This document shows, in pieces, positions 9,481 through 18,737 of a stretch of DNA of 64,000 nucleotides (its first letter is position 1; the number at the start of each line of letters is the position of its first letter). The notes beneath the pieces were generated by a model, which was given only the letters and a program-made list of their open reading frames with translations, was not told where the DNA came from and searched no databases. This stretch comes from Psychrobacter arenosus (lineage in GTDB: Bacteria > Pseudomonadota > Gammaproteobacteria > Pseudomonadales > Moraxellaceae). The translations under genes and the position numbers were made by a program. The stretch lies in assembly GCF_904848165.1 (NCBI RefSeq), contig NZ_LR884459.1, forward strand, positions 2,790,001-2,854,000, given 5' to 3'.

Positions 9481-10173
9481 ATGAAAGATGTGAACAGTAC
9501 CCACGTAAAGAAACCTTCGCGACTGTTTGGCGGTCGTGACTATCTTAACAAAGGCAATAACAGTCAGGTACAACAGGTATTTGCAGATAATCTAGCCAAG
9601 CAGGGGCTTACCCGTGAACAAGTCATTGCCACGGAGCGTAAGCTGGCCAAATTTGCCAATACTATGGATTCGCTAGTACGGATTCCCTTTACCCAGCAAG
9701 GTATCGGGGCGGATGCCGCTTTATCGACGGTGCCAATAGCCGGAGATGTGGCTGGGTTAATATTGACAGGGTATGCTTTTATCTTGGGTCGGCAATTGGG
9801 TGTGCCTGTAAGTAAAATGACCCCAGCGATAAAATTGGCTTTTATTGATATGGTAGTGGGGGTAGTGCCCGCTGTCGGTACGTTATTAGATATCTTTATT
9901 CGCCCGAGTCGCAAGACCCTCACTATTGTGCATCAGCACCTACAAGACGAGTACGGCATTGATGATACTATGCATTTGCAGCGGCCTTTTTTGCATGAGT
10001 CGTTAGAAAACAAGCAGCAAAACTCTAAGCTCTGGCGCAATCCCGTAGTAGCATGGCTGCATTTGCGTATTCCTGATATTTTGGGGATTATCGTCTTATT
10101 ATTATTGGGGTGGCTCATGTGGTCGGTAGGCAGTTGGGTGCTGGGCATGTTTGACCGCAATACGGGTTTTTAA
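9481..10173 (+). CDS. DUF4112 membrane protein
   Basis: A 230-residue protein whose central part has the features of DUF4112: RKLAKFANTMDSLVRIPFT, then GADAALSTVPIAGDVAGL, then a hydrophobic hairpin and DMVVGVVPAVGTLLDIFIRPSRK. A second membrane segment near residues 196-217 closes the protein. The start is placed at the ATG at 9481 because GGAG lies 6 bases upstream. The TTG at 9469, four codons earlier, overlaps that ribosome binding site. The function of DUF4112 is unknown. It follows ubiA at about 110 bp and ends at a hairpin. Confidence 0.8.
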   Translation: MKDVNSTHVKKPSRLFGGRDYLNKGNNSQVQQVFADNLAKQGLTREQVIATERKLAKFANTMDSLVRIPFTQQGIGADAALSTVPIAGDVAGLILTGYAFILGRQLGVPVSKMTPAIKLAFIDMVVGVVPAVGTLLDIFIRPSRKTLTIVHQHLQDEYGIDDTMHLQRPFLHESLENKQQNSKLWRNPVVAWLHLRIPDILGIIVLLLLGWLMWSVGSWVLGMFDRNTGF

Positions 10174-10223
10174 TAGCAGTTTTGGTATAGCTTTAATTAG
10201 CTAGCTCCTTTTAGAATGCTAAG

Positions 10224-10254
10224 AATGCTACTGTGCAAAAGCAGTAGCATTTTA
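10224..10254 (+). terminator. Hairpin terminator after DUF4112 gene
   Basis: AATGCTACTG (10224-10233) and CAGTAGCATT (10242-10251) form a perfect 10-bp stem with an 8-nt loop. It ends in a short T run, so it is a moderate rather than strong terminator. Confidence 0.6.
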
Positions 10255-10388
10255 TAAATAAACCTTCTATTCCAAATTTTATTATTCTCGTAGCCATTGT
10301 TGTTCATCGCTGTTGCTATTCTTTTTTAGCTCTTTCCCCATGAATTTTTTAACACTCTTTCTCTAATACCTCTTGCTAATAGTGCTCG

Positions 10389-11114
10389 CTAATAGCTGTG
10401 CGGATCAATGATTTTTCTTTTAGTGCCCTCGATATAATACTCCTGACCTTCCTCGCTACGCAGCATAAAATCCCAACCCCCATTGGCTTTAAGCAGTTGC
10501 TGAAATAATTGCTGGCGGGTAGCAGTGGTTTGCTTATCTTGCGTGTCGGTCAGCAGCGGCTTGTCTGCCACGTAGAATATAACGAAGCTACCGGCTGCTC
10601 GTTTCTCTACCTTTTGTAGGTGTATACCATAGCGCTCAAATATCGCTTTGGTAGGGTGCTGAAACTGAGTCGTATCGTGAATAATGACAGGCACTTCATT
10701 AAACTGAAACTGCAAATCTAAAGTGCTATCTGCAATATTCTCATAGAAAACCCGCCCGTAATTATCGATAAGATAGCTCGCTCGCCGCGGCATAGTGCTG
10801 GGATCGCCGCCACAATCTTGGTTATGCTGCTCATAGATATCAATCGCGACGGTATTCGGTAAGTCGTTATGAGGAGAGGGCTCTACCCTAGTTAAAAAAC
10901 AGTCCTGATAATTTTGCAGTAGTAATTTAAAACTGCGCTGCTGAGCTAGAGTCATTTGGGCGACAGGGTCTAAAGAAGCCAGCTTGGTAGCCGCTAATTG
11001 AGCGGATTGTTTATAAGTCGTAGGGGTCGCCGCAGTAGTATAGACGGCAGCTAGACTAAAGGTTAAGCCACAAAAAAATGCAGCTAAATGACGATTTGGA
11101 CGCTTTAACTGCAT
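10389..11114 (-). CDS. Exported protein of unknown function
   Basis: Not recognised. A signal peptide is visible: MQLKRPNRH, then the hydrophobic core LAAFFCGLTFSLAAV, then a likely cleavage site after TTAA, so the protein is probably periplasmic. The mature part (about 215 residues) is mixed alpha/beta in character, with two cysteines near residues 78 and 100 (DCFLTR and DCGGDP) that could form a disulphide. The start is placed at the ATG at 11114, preceded by GAGTGAG; a GTG at 11156 would add 14 residues before the signal peptide. It ends in DPHSY. The next gene upstream on the same strand is another exported protein. Confidence 0.65.
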   Translation of the reverse strand: MQLKRPNRHLAAFFCGLTFSLAAVYTTAATPTTYKQSAQLAATKLASLDPVAQMTLAQQRSFKLLLQNYQDCFLTRVEPSPHNDLPNTVAIDIYEQHNQDCGGDPSTMPRRASYLIDNYGRVFYENIADSTLDLQFQFNEVPVIIHDTTQFQHPTKAIFERYGIHLQKVEKRAAGSFVIFYVADKPLLTDTQDKQTTATRQQLFQQLLKANGGWDFMLRSEEGQEYYIEGTKRKIIDPHSY

Positions 11115-11218
11115 TGGGGTACTCACTCGAAAGATTAGTGGTTTTGTGGAATACACTGACTCGGCACTACATTTTCTGAGCGCAGCCTTAATGCTCGAGT
11201 GTAGATACTTAATAGGAA

Positions 11219-11815
11219 TTACTGCGGAATCACTTCTGCCTCAGCACTGACTGCTTTAAAGCTCGTAGGCTGACCATTTTGAATCAAATCTATCGAGCCG
11301 CCGCCTGCATGACTCACCAAATCAATACTGCCATCTGCCGAGGTATAAGTAGGGTTATTGCCTTGGCCTGCCGTAGCGGTCAAGGTCACTTTTTTACCGG
11401 ATGGCAAAGTCGTAATAGCATTCAGCTCACCGCTGACCGAGGTCTCATAGATGACTTTTAGCGATTGCCCACTGTCATTTTTATAATCGACATTAGACAG
11501 TTGCGTGCCAATAATGGCAACGTCTGGATCGGCACCAGGAGGGGCTACCTGGTTACCTGAGTCATCTACTCTTTCACCACTGAGGGGCGCGGCAGCTTCG
11601 GTTTCATTGCTAACGATGGCTTTATCTGCTGTCGGAGTCGCTGCAGGCTCAGTAGGCACGACTACGGGTACTTCTTGCGGTGGCGTAGTCGTTACAGCGG
11701 TCTCTGTTTCGGCAGGGGGGGCTGGTTGCTCTGCTTTATCACAGCCACTAAGAGCTAGAGCAGTAATGAGTACCGTAGTGAATAGGGTAGCCGTGGGTTT
11801 CGCTATATGAGTCAT
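11219..11815 (-). CDS. Putative lipoprotein with low-complexity linker
   Basis: A lipoprotein signal is clear: a hydrophobic stretch followed by the lipobox LALSGC, then DKAEQ. The mature protein starts with a Pro/Ala/Thr/Glu-rich linker of about 70 residues, followed by a compact region of about 100 residues. That region has beta-type sequence (SLKVIYETSVSGELNAI, GKKVTLTA, GGSIDLIQNGQPTSF) and a family I do not recognise. No clear ribosome binding site distinguishes the starts at 11815, 11836 and 11845; 11815 gives the most compact signal peptide. It is probably anchored in the outer or inner membrane. Confidence 0.65.
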   Translation of the reverse strand: MTHIAKPTATLFTTVLITALALSGCDKAEQPAPPAETETAVTTTPPQEVPVVVPTEPAATPTADKAIVSNETEAAAPLSGERVDDSGNQVAPPGADPDVAIIGTQLSNVDYKNDSGQSLKVIYETSVSGELNAITTLPSGKKVTLTATAGQGNNPTYTSADGSIDLVSHAGGGSIDLIQNGQPTSFKAVSAEAEVIPQ

Positions 11816-11933
11816 AGGATGCCAATGGATAGTCATAAGGGCCAATTAATCAATAAGAATATACGCTCATTTAAGCACAATCACGCTGCGGTAACAATCC
11901 ACCTAATGGTTTAGAAATTAGAGCGTTAGGGTA

Positions 11934-12359
11934 TTAACAACTCACCGTAATGACCACTCTGCGACTACCGCCATAATCTCTATGCTCACACAAGTAAATA
12001 CCTTGCCAAGTCCCAAGCCCCAAATCCCCACCAACCAAAGGCACCGTCAAACTCACCCCCAGCATCATGCTTTTAAAGTGCGCAGGCAAATCATCAGAGC
12101 CCTCCAAAGTATGGCGGTACTCAGGTTGGTCGGCTGGTGCTACTTTATTAAGCCAGTCCTCAGTATCTAGACGCACATCGGGATCGGCATTCTCATTGAT
12201 AGCGAGACTGGCTGAGGTATGTTGCAAGAATAGATGTACTAAGCCTGCTTGCGCCGCGTTAGGAATAAGCTCACGAATAGCTTGGCGAATGTGGGAGGTA
12301 ATAATATGAATACCACGGGCATGAGGGGGTAAAGTTAGGATGGTTTGATAATAAGCCAT
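11934..12359 (-). CDS. yjbQ: YjbQ family protein (UPF0047)
   Basis: A 141-residue member of the YjbQ family. E. coli YjbQ has weak thiamine-phosphate synthase activity, but the physiological role is not settled. Conserved features are HTSASLAINENADPDV (residues about 47-62), HRHTLEGSDDLPAH-like sequence with its His at about 88, and the C-terminal GTWQGIYLCEHRD. These histidines and acidic residues form the family's active or metal site. The length is normal and the protein starts at its natural N terminus, MAYYQTILTL. It stands alone between oppositely oriented or unrelated genes. Confidence 0.88.
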   Translation of the reverse strand: MAYYQTILTLPPHARGIHIITSHIRQAIRELIPNAAQAGLVHLFLQHTSASLAINENADPDVRLDTEDWLNKVAPADQPEYRHTLEGSDDLPAHFKSMMLGVSLTVPLVGGDLGLGTWQGIYLCEHRDYGGSRRVVITVSC

Positions 12360-12549
12360 AAGATAGTTGTCTTTTACGAAGCAAGAATTTATAAGAACTA
12401 CTATAGCAGCAATATAAAATGATGAAATATCATGCTATGGTAAGGTATAAATGAGCTAATAACTGTATTAAGTCGCTGTATTTAAGGTCTTATATTGTGG
12501 AGCTTATAATAGCGTCATCTAATAAAAATTATAATTTAAGGACAGGCTA

Positions 12550-13080
12550 ATGACCAATCATCAGGAAGATAGACCAGTAACCGCTTATCGTCCGACGTCT
12601 GCTTATATTGGGGCGTCGTGGGCAGTCATGCTAGTCGGCGTATTGGCTTATTTGGTAGGGCTATGGAACGCAGCTACACTACAACTGAGTGAAAAAGGCT
12701 ATTACTTTGCGGTGCTTGCCTTAGGACTGTATGCGGCGATTAGCTTGCAAAAAACCTTACGCGATAAGGCTGAGGGGATTCCCACTACCGACTTGTATTA
12801 CATGATCAGTTGGGCAGCATTCGCGGTAGCAATTATTTTAATGTTGGTAGGGCTTTATAATGCCGACACGCTGCCGTTAAATGAAAGAGGCTTTTATGTA
12901 ATGGCTTTTACCTTAAGCCTATTTGCGGCCATAACCATCCAAAAAAATACACGCGATTTAGCACAAGCGGATAAACTACTGCCGAAAACTAGCGCGGTTA
13001 AAGCCAATGAAAGCAGCTCTCTATTTGCAGGTATCCGGAAGTCTACTAGATCAGAAGACAACGATAGCAACTTGGGCTAG
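12550..13080 (+). CDS. YiaA/YiaB-type inner membrane protein
   Basis: A 176-residue protein with two tandem YiaAB two-helix units: helices at about 23-42 and 50-66, then 82-102 and 111-128. The repeat is visible in the matching segments GLWNAATLQLSEKGYY and GLYNADTLPLNERGFY, each followed by a helix ending in QK and RD. The C-terminal 40 residues are hydrophilic. The ATG at 12550 follows AAGGACAGGC. The family's function is unknown. It is separated from mnmC on the other strand by 18 bases. Confidence 0.8.
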   Translation: MTNHQEDRPVTAYRPTSAYIGASWAVMLVGVLAYLVGLWNAATLQLSEKGYYFAVLALGLYAAISLQKTLRDKAEGIPTTDLYYMISWAAFAVAIILMLVGLYNADTLPLNERGFYVMAFTLSLFAAITIQKNTRDLAQADKLLPKTSAVKANESSSLFAGIRKSTRSEDNDSNLG

Positions 13081-13098
13081 GTAATGCCTGTTTAAGCG

Positions 13099-15243
13099 TT
13101 AACTTTGCAGCGCAGTTTGCAGGCGCGCTCTATTTGGTGCTAATTTCGCGAGCATCTGTGCGGATAGCGGAGCGAAGCTGCCGGTCATAATATCAGCCAG
13201 GGCTTCGGCACAAATAGGGGCATAAGCATAGCCTTTTGAGCCCATACCGCTAAGGGTCCACATCTTCGCATCATTATAGCCGGGTTGGGATGGCTCTACT
13301 CCGACCGGTCCCACTAGCGGATGGTAGTCTGGGGTCTGTGCGCGGATACCAGCACGAGCTTGCCACCCCGTGGTCTCTGGAGAAACGACGGTTGCCAACT
13401 GTGGTAAGGCCGTAATCAGTTTAATGTAATTCACTTGATGTTCCGACTCGCGGACTTCCGTATCGGTATCATTACGGACGAAACTGGCGCCAAATAAAAA
13501 CTGCGGTTGACCTGGGGTTAACGTATTAAGCTGCTCATCGCCAGGCTGCGGTATAAATGGGGTACAGTAGCCCGCGTATTTCAATGGCAATTTCGGTAAA
13601 TACTCGAGCTGTTCAGCGGTGGGGCTAAACCAAGACAACTGACCGCGAATTTTTCGGAAATCAAAAATCCGTGATTCTAATAAACAACTGGCATAAGCCG
13701 CTGCAATTAATACTCTTTCTGTTTCGACAACTTCCCCATCTGCACAAATTAACCTAACGGTAGCGCTATCGGTTTGACTGTCTATCTGCGTGATATGACG
13801 CTGCTCAAAAGTAATGCATGGATGCGCTAAGAGGGTTTGCGCTAAAGCGTAGGGATTGATTAGCCCGGATTGCGGTAAGTATAAATTTTCTGTGAAGTCT
13901 TGCTGCGTTAAGCCCGCGCGGGTTTGCGCGTCCTCATTAGCTAAAGTGGTCGCTAAATCATCAGGATATAAGGCGATCTGTTGGGTATCGATATTGGCTT
14001 TAGTGAGTAAATCTAACATCCCTGTAGGGGTAAATATAGGCGTTTTATCCAGTCTCGTTTGATCTGCGTCAGTAGCGACGCTATTATCAAGCTGGCGATA
14101 TAGACGACCGCTATATAAATAGCCCGTGGTGTGCAAATGCTCAGCGACATGATGAATCGGCGTCATCTTAGGGGCGAGTAGGGCGCGCGGATTGCCAGAG
14201 GCACCGGCTAGTGGCGCGGTTTTATCCAATAGCAGCACTCGAATACCGCGCTGTGCCAAGGTCCAAGCGCTCATCAGACCAGATACTCCCGCCCCGATTA
14301 TCGTAACCCTTCGCGGATAGTGACTAAATAAAGGAACTGTAGGGTCGTTGTCAGACGCTTTTTCTATCGTCTGATCGGGCACAGTCGCCGTAAGCATTTC
14401 TCTTTTACGCCCAAACCCTTTCACTTTAGTGACCTGAAATCCCGCAGCTCGCAGCCCACGTTTGACCACACCAGCACAGCTAAAGGTAGCAGCCGTAGTC
14501 CCTGGTCGCGACAAACGTTGCATCTGGGTAAAGATTTGCTCCGCCCATAACGATTCGTTGCAAGACGGGGCAAATCCATCTAAAAACCAAGCGTCAACGG
14601 CAGCCCCACTACTATTATCCAGCTTTGCTAAGCTATAGGTAGCATCACCTAGCCATAAATCTAAGGTCACATCGTCCGCTAGATGCAAGCGATGACAACC
14701 TTCGATAAGCGGCGGGTACTGAGCCAATAGCTTGGCAATTAAAGGTTCTAGCTGAGGCTCTGCCGCCTGCCAACTGGCTAAGCTTTGCGCCAGATCCGCT
14801 TTAGTCAGTGGAAATTTTTCGGTACTAATAAAGTGCAGTCGTGGGGCCAGGCTATTAGTAGTGTCGTTATTAAGCACATGCTGCGCTTTTAGCTCGCGCC
14901 ATAATTGCCAAGTGGCCAACAAATTTAACCCCGTACCAAAACCCAATTCGGCAATAGTAAAGCTGGGTTGAGGGGCTAGCGCGTCATCCGTCTGCTTAAA
15001 CAGTTGTATAAAGCGTTCCGGCAGTTGATTGCGCTCGATAAACACATAACGCGACTCATTCAGCCCATCTACCAGCGAGTAATAAACATCGCCGAAAGCG
15101 CGTGAAAAAGGCACGGTATGCCCCAACTCATCCGTGTGCCAATCGATAGGGGCAGGGGTAATAACGCCTGCCGATACGGGCGCAATGCCAGCAGATGATG
15201 GCTGAGTAGGGGTGCTGGCTAGGTAAGCTGAAGGTATGGCCAT
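13099..15243 (-). CDS. mnmC: Bifunctional tRNA mnm5s2U34 enzyme MnmC
   Basis: Two-domain enzyme that completes the 5-methylaminomethyl-2-thiouridine at tRNA wobble position 34. The N-terminal methyltransferase domain (MnmD, residues about 30-280) has ELGFGTGLNLLATW for SAM binding and DAWFLDGFAPSCNESLW. The C-terminal FAD-dependent domain (about 310-700) removes the carboxymethyl group; it has the dinucleotide motif IGAGVSGLMSAW and the closing LSGMGSKGYAYAP. At 714 residues it is a full-length fusion, slightly longer than E. coli (668), with a variable 35-residue N-terminal extension. The start is the ATG at 15243. Confidence 0.96.
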   Translation of the reverse strand: MAIPSAYLASTPTQPSSAGIAPVSAGVITPAPIDWHTDELGHTVPFSRAFGDVYYSLVDGLNESRYVFIERNQLPERFIQLFKQTDDALAPQPSFTIAELGFGTGLNLLATWQLWRELKAQHVLNNDTTNSLAPRLHFISTEKFPLTKADLAQSLASWQAAEPQLEPLIAKLLAQYPPLIEGCHRLHLADDVTLDLWLGDATYSLAKLDNSSGAAVDAWFLDGFAPSCNESLWAEQIFTQMQRLSRPGTTAATFSCAGVVKRGLRAAGFQVTKVKGFGRKREMLTATVPDQTIEKASDNDPTVPLFSHYPRRVTIIGAGVSGLMSAWTLAQRGIRVLLLDKTAPLAGASGNPRALLAPKMTPIHHVAEHLHTTGYLYSGRLYRQLDNSVATDADQTRLDKTPIFTPTGMLDLLTKANIDTQQIALYPDDLATTLANEDAQTRAGLTQQDFTENLYLPQSGLINPYALAQTLLAHPCITFEQRHITQIDSQTDSATVRLICADGEVVETERVLIAAAYASCLLESRIFDFRKIRGQLSWFSPTAEQLEYLPKLPLKYAGYCTPFIPQPGDEQLNTLTPGQPQFLFGASFVRNDTDTEVRESEHQVNYIKLITALPQLATVVSPETTGWQARAGIRAQTPDYHPLVGPVGVEPSQPGYNDAKMWTLSGMGSKGYAYAPICAEALADIMTGSFAPLSAQMLAKLAPNRARLQTALQS

Positions 15244-15394
15244 AAGAGTGCTTAAGCAAAATAAAGGAGTAAAGCTGAGAGGATAAAGGAGTGGTAATTT
15301 TTAACGTGATTTAAGCGATGCACTAGCGCACTAGGCTATAAAAGCTTTGCGCGCAGTTGAAAAATTGACTTTATGGTCCGTTGCCGCTGTTATT

Positions 15395-15913
15395 TTACCA
15401 GCGCTGACGCCGTACAAACACTAGCCACGAGACAAAAATCCCGACCAACAAACTGACTAAAACGGTAAAGGCTCCGTATAAAAACATCTGACCTTTACTC
15501 TCATAAATCAAAACGTTGACTTGAGTCTGCAGGTCATTCACTTCGCGTTGTAGCTTGGCATTGCGACTAAGCAGCTCTTGATTGGCGGCCGATAGGGCAT
15601 TATCAGTCGGTTGCAGCTGGGCGGCTAAACTATTCGGGTCCACTGCTAGAGCGGCAGCTACGCCATTCGTAGGCGCATTTGTAGTAGGCGCGTTTGGATC
15701 TGTAGGAGTCGCTGTACCCTCAGGTGCTGGTGTCGCAGGCACAGGCTGACCAGTGGCAGGATCGTTTACAGTTACTGTAGGCGCGGCAGAAGCTGTAGTC
15801 GCCAGTAAAACACTACTGAGTAAAGTAGCGCTTAAGCTGGGCAGCAAGCCCGTTAAGGACAAACCAATGGTAGGTTGAGAACTCTTATCTTTCATAGACT
15901 GCATCGGCTTCAT
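15395..15913 (-). CDS. Membrane protein with signal peptide, coiled coil and C-terminal helix
   Basis: Not assigned to a family. The 172 residues show a likely signal peptide ending near TASA, a Pro/Thr/Ala-rich linker (about 45-95), a short coiled coil (AANQELLSRNAKLQREVNDLQ, with heptad Leu spacing) and a C-terminal membrane helix followed by RRQRW. This layout resembles SH3-coiled-coil-membrane proteins of the YgiM type but lacks the SH3 part. The ATG at 15913 overlaps the stop of yciI by four bases, so it is translationally coupled to that gene. Confidence 0.62.
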   Translation of the reverse strand: MKPMQSMKDKSSQPTIGLSLTGLLPSLSATLLSSVLLATTASAAPTVTVNDPATGQPVPATPAPEGTATPTDPNAPTTNAPTNGVAAALAVDPNSLAAQLQPTDNALSAANQELLSRNAKLQREVNDLQTQVNVLIYESKGQMFLYGAFTVLVSLLVGIFVSWLVFVRRQRW

Positions 15914-16215
15914 GGAGCGGCTACTTGTGGTAAAGCCTGTACGAAAGGTTTGATATCAACATGGCTATAAACGCCGGCCGCAAAATAAGGGTCTGCATTC
16001 GCCCATTCTTGCGCAGCCGTTAGCGAGTCAAAAGCGGCAATAATGATACTCCCCGACATAGCTGTTGCGTCATGAGCAATCGGTGTAGGCCCTGCTATCA
16101 CCAAACGACCCTCAGTTTCTAACTGTTTGAGTCTAGCGACATGGGCGGGGCGAGTGGCTTTACGCAGCTCGCTACTGTTGGCAACGTCATGACCAATGAT
16201 GGCGAATAATGGCAT
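15910..16215 (-). CDS. yciI: YciI family protein
   Basis: A 101-residue ferredoxin-like YciI protein. The N terminus MPLFAIIGHDVANSSELR and the segment RPAHVARLKQLETEGRLVIAG carry the family His in RPAHVARL. The ADPYFAAGVYSHVDIKPF segment carries the other conserved residues (Asp-Pro, then the Tyr). YciI proteins have a putative His-Asp active site but their substrate is mostly unknown. It follows yciB on the same strand, an association also seen in E. coli (yciB, yciA, yciI), and overlaps the next gene by 4 bp. Confidence 0.88.
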   Translation of the reverse strand: MPLFAIIGHDVANSSELRKATRPAHVARLKQLETEGRLVIAGPTPIAHDATAMSGSIIIAAFDSLTAAQEWANADPYFAAGVYSHVDIKPFVQALPQVAAP

Positions 16216-16282
16216 AGCATGTCCTTAAAGGCGCTTATTAAAAGTGGGTTTGCTAACAATGGGCTGATTAAAAACAATCTTA

Positions 16283-16834
16283 TTATTGTTTTGATTTATC
16301 CGTAATTTCGGGATTAATATGGTTTTTAAGAAACACAAACTGGCCAATCATAAAGACTAGCATGACCGGAATCCAACCATAAGATTTAAAGTCAATCCAA
16401 GTCTGTTCTGAAGTGTAGAAAGCGAAATAGTACTGTAGCCCCGCCATGAGAATAAAGTAAGCCGCCCACGCTAGCGTCAGTTTATTCCAACCCGAAGGCG
16501 TAAGGGTAAAGACGGTCTTCATCGCTAATTTCAATAGCGGCTTATTAATAAACACGCTAATGATTAACGCAACCGCAAAGATACCGTTGATGACTGTGGA
16601 TTTCCACTTTAAAAAGATGTCATCTTTTAACAGTAGCGTCAAACCACAAAAAAACACGGTCAAGACCAACGTGACCCATTGCTGCTTATCGAGCTTACCT
16701 TTTTGTTTGATCAGATGGATAGAATAAACCAGTAAGGTGGCGACCAGTAATGCCGCTGCTCCGGCTAAAATACCAAATTTTTTGGCACCGATAAAAAAGG
16801 CAATCAAGGGAATAAAGTCTAAGAAGGCTTTCAT
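16283..16834 (-). CDS. yciB: Inner membrane-spanning protein YciB (septation protein A family)
   Basis: A 183-residue protein of the IspZ/YciB family with five to six membrane helices. The N terminus MKAFLDFIPLIAFFIGAKK is the family hallmark, as is the segment TPSGWNKLTLAWAAYF. YciB is linked to envelope integrity and cell division. It is first in a minus-strand run with yciI and the coiled-coil membrane protein. The gap to yciI is 67 bp. The start is the ATG at 16834. Confidence 0.93.
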   Translation of the reverse strand: MKAFLDFIPLIAFFIGAKKFGILAGAAALLVATLLVYSIHLIKQKGKLDKQQWVTLVLTVFFCGLTLLLKDDIFLKWKSTVINGIFAVALIISVFINKPLLKLAMKTVFTLTPSGWNKLTLAWAAYFILMAGLQYYFAFYTSEQTWIDFKSYGWIPVMLVFMIGQFVFLKNHINPEITDKSKQ

Positions 16835-17179
16835 AGTGTGGCAATGTGCTCAGTTAAAACGTAGTGCGTAGTTTACACCGCGCAGCAGGTAAAAAAAAGC
16901 AGACAAACATCTTACTGGCTATCACGGTACAATAAAGGCAGATAGTGGCAAAATTTAGCTGATTTAATCTTTTGGGTTATCAGCCTAGCATACGGAGATT
17001 ATCACTCCCATCTTGCGCTGACTGCACTATTTCCCCATTTATACACAAGACCCTGTACATTGCGATGGTATAAGGCGTATAGCTTAAAATATTGACAGTC
17101 GTTAATAGGGTATTCCAATTAAACGGCCCATCACGACAGTAGCCACCGAAACGGCTTCTGCCAAAAAATAGGTACTAAT
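16835..17179. other. Divergent intergenic region yciB/PHP gene
   Basis: 345 bp with no gene. A TTGACA hexamer lies at 17092-17097 on the plus strand, but no good -10 box sits 16-18 bp downstream. No clear hairpin terminator is seen. Confidence 0.3.
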
Positions 17180-18064
17180 ATGAAAGTAGACTTACATTGT
17201 CACAGCACACGTTCTGACGGTAGCGACTCACCAGCGGAGTTGGTCACCCGCGCTCATAGTGCGGGTGTGGAAATGCTGGCGTTAACCGATCACGATACTA
17301 TCTTAGGCATAGAGGAAGCCAAAGCGGTAGCAGTAGACTGCGGTATTAAGCTGATTAACGGCGTTGAGATTAGCTGTGAGCATACCTTAAGCGGCGGTTA
17401 TGGTAAGAATAAATCTAAGGATAAAATTATCCATGTCTTAGGTTTAGACTTCAGTGATAGTGCCACGATGCAAAACGCGCTTGAGACCTTGCAACAAAGC
17501 CGCGCGGATAGAGGTCGACATATCGTAGATAAACTGATAGAAATTTTAGCGCTAGATGAGATGAACGCTGCGGAGCTATGGCAAGCAGTATTAACTAAAG
17601 CGGGTGGTAATCCGCAAGCAGTAGGGCGCGCCCATATTGGGCAGGTTTTACATGCGAAAGGGGTGGTGAAGACAGTCCAACAAGCCTTTGATAAATATCT
17701 CGCCGATAATAAACCCGCTTATGTGGCTATCGAAGCTTTAAGTATGGCCGATGCCATTCAATTGATTCAAAAGTGCGGCGGCAAAGCTGTCTTGGCGCAT
17801 CCTACCCGCTATCTTCTATCTGCAACGCGGGTGCGTAAACTAATCAGTGAGTTTGCTGAACTTAATGGTGATGGCGCTGAGCTGCCAAGCAGTGATGAGC
17901 CGTTAAGTACGCGCAAAATGGTGGATCGCTGTATTGCTGAGCACGAATTAAGCGTGTCTATTGGTAGCGACTATCATGGCACCAGTATGCCGTGGCGCAA
18001 ATTAGGGGATACGCCAAAACCAACGCCAGAGCAACAAGGGGTTTGGCAACAATTTGCCAGCTAA
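17180..18064 (+). CDS. yciV: PHP-domain phosphoesterase, RNase AM (YciV)-like
   Basis: A 294-residue PHP-domain protein. The metal-binding motifs are MKVDLHCHSTRSDGS at the N terminus, LTDHDT at about residues 36-41, GVEISCEH near 57, LAHPTRY near 210 and SDYHG near 270, which is the set expected for trinuclear PHP phosphoesterases. E. coli YciV is RNase AM, a 5'-to-3' exonuclease that trims rRNA 5' ends and degrades short oligonucleotides. The match in size and motif order supports the same role. It begins a transcription unit divergent from yciB and ends before a strong terminator. Confidence 0.88.
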   Translation: MKVDLHCHSTRSDGSDSPAELVTRAHSAGVEMLALTDHDTILGIEEAKAVAVDCGIKLINGVEISCEHTLSGGYGKNKSKDKIIHVLGLDFSDSATMQNALETLQQSRADRGRHIVDKLIEILALDEMNAAELWQAVLTKAGGNPQAVGRAHIGQVLHAKGVVKTVQQAFDKYLADNKPAYVAIEALSMADAIQLIQKCGGKAVLAHPTRYLLSATRVRKLISEFAELNGDGAELPSSDEPLSTRKMVDRCIAEHELSVSIGSDYHGTSMPWRKLGDTPKPTPEQQGVWQQFAS

Positions 18065-18737
18065 TCTCTTTGCTAGTTAAACCATAAAAGCTTAATAACC
18101 GTTAACTTGTGTCTTATGACTTGTGGCTGTCAGTAATAGGTATTGAATAATTCATCCATAGGCCGTATTTAATTTCACTACTCAAAATCCCTTGTTTACG
18201 TTATAAAAAAACACCCTCTATTGGGTGTTTTTTTATTGGCCCCTGTTAAGTTAATGGCTACCGTTTAAGGGAGGTGTTTTCGGCAAGAATAAAGTAAGGG
18301 TGAGTATTATAATTATTAAGTTTTAATTGATAAAAAAATATACTAATATCCGTATTATTATATTGTAAAAATAATTGCTAGCCATTTTTAAGCCAGCAAT
18401 AAAGGCCAATCAAACATTGTGATGGTAAGTGATACTCAAATAACTGCCTTTGGTCAGATTTATAGCATATCCAGTTGATTTTTCACGTATAACTCTTTGA
18501 ATGACAGATAAAAATGGCAGAACTCTACTTTAAGTCTCACTATCATAATTTTTCTGTTATCCCCTTCTTGCAAAAAAAATTATCACGCATTACTAATAAA
18601 TAATGGACAGCTTAATAATAGTTACTATCACGTTAGTGATATAGTTAACAATAAGAAAAATAATGCTAAAAAATACTTCTTTATAGAGATACGGATCAGA
18701 TTGAAATGAGAGTAGAAGCTGTAGGACAATCTCAATA
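18065..18737. other. Intergenic region upstream of the diguanylate cyclase
   Basis: 673 bp with no credible coding frame. It contains the terminator at 18205-18234 and then AT-rich DNA. TATCAC at 18626-18631 and GTGATA at 18636-18641 form a short dyad extended by GTTA and TAAC on the outside, about 100 bp before the diguanylate cyclase start. No recognised riboswitch was seen. Confidence 0.4.
18205..18234 (+). terminator. Rho-independent terminator after the PHP gene
   Basis: An A run plus ACACCC (18211-18216) pairs with GGGTGT (18223-18228) followed by a T run, with a 6-nt loop. This is a classic strong terminator, flanked by A and T tracts and so possibly bidirectional. Confidence 0.85.

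Noticed and set aside
11505..11810. Plus-strand open frame opposite the lipoprotein gene
   Set aside because: The minus-strand frame has a clear lipoprotein signal; the plus-strand product is Ser/Gly/Val-rich shadow sequence.
18400..18737. Cyclic-di-GMP riboswitch before the diguanylate cyclase
   Set aside because: I searched for the conserved core by eye and did not see it; only a short dyad is present.
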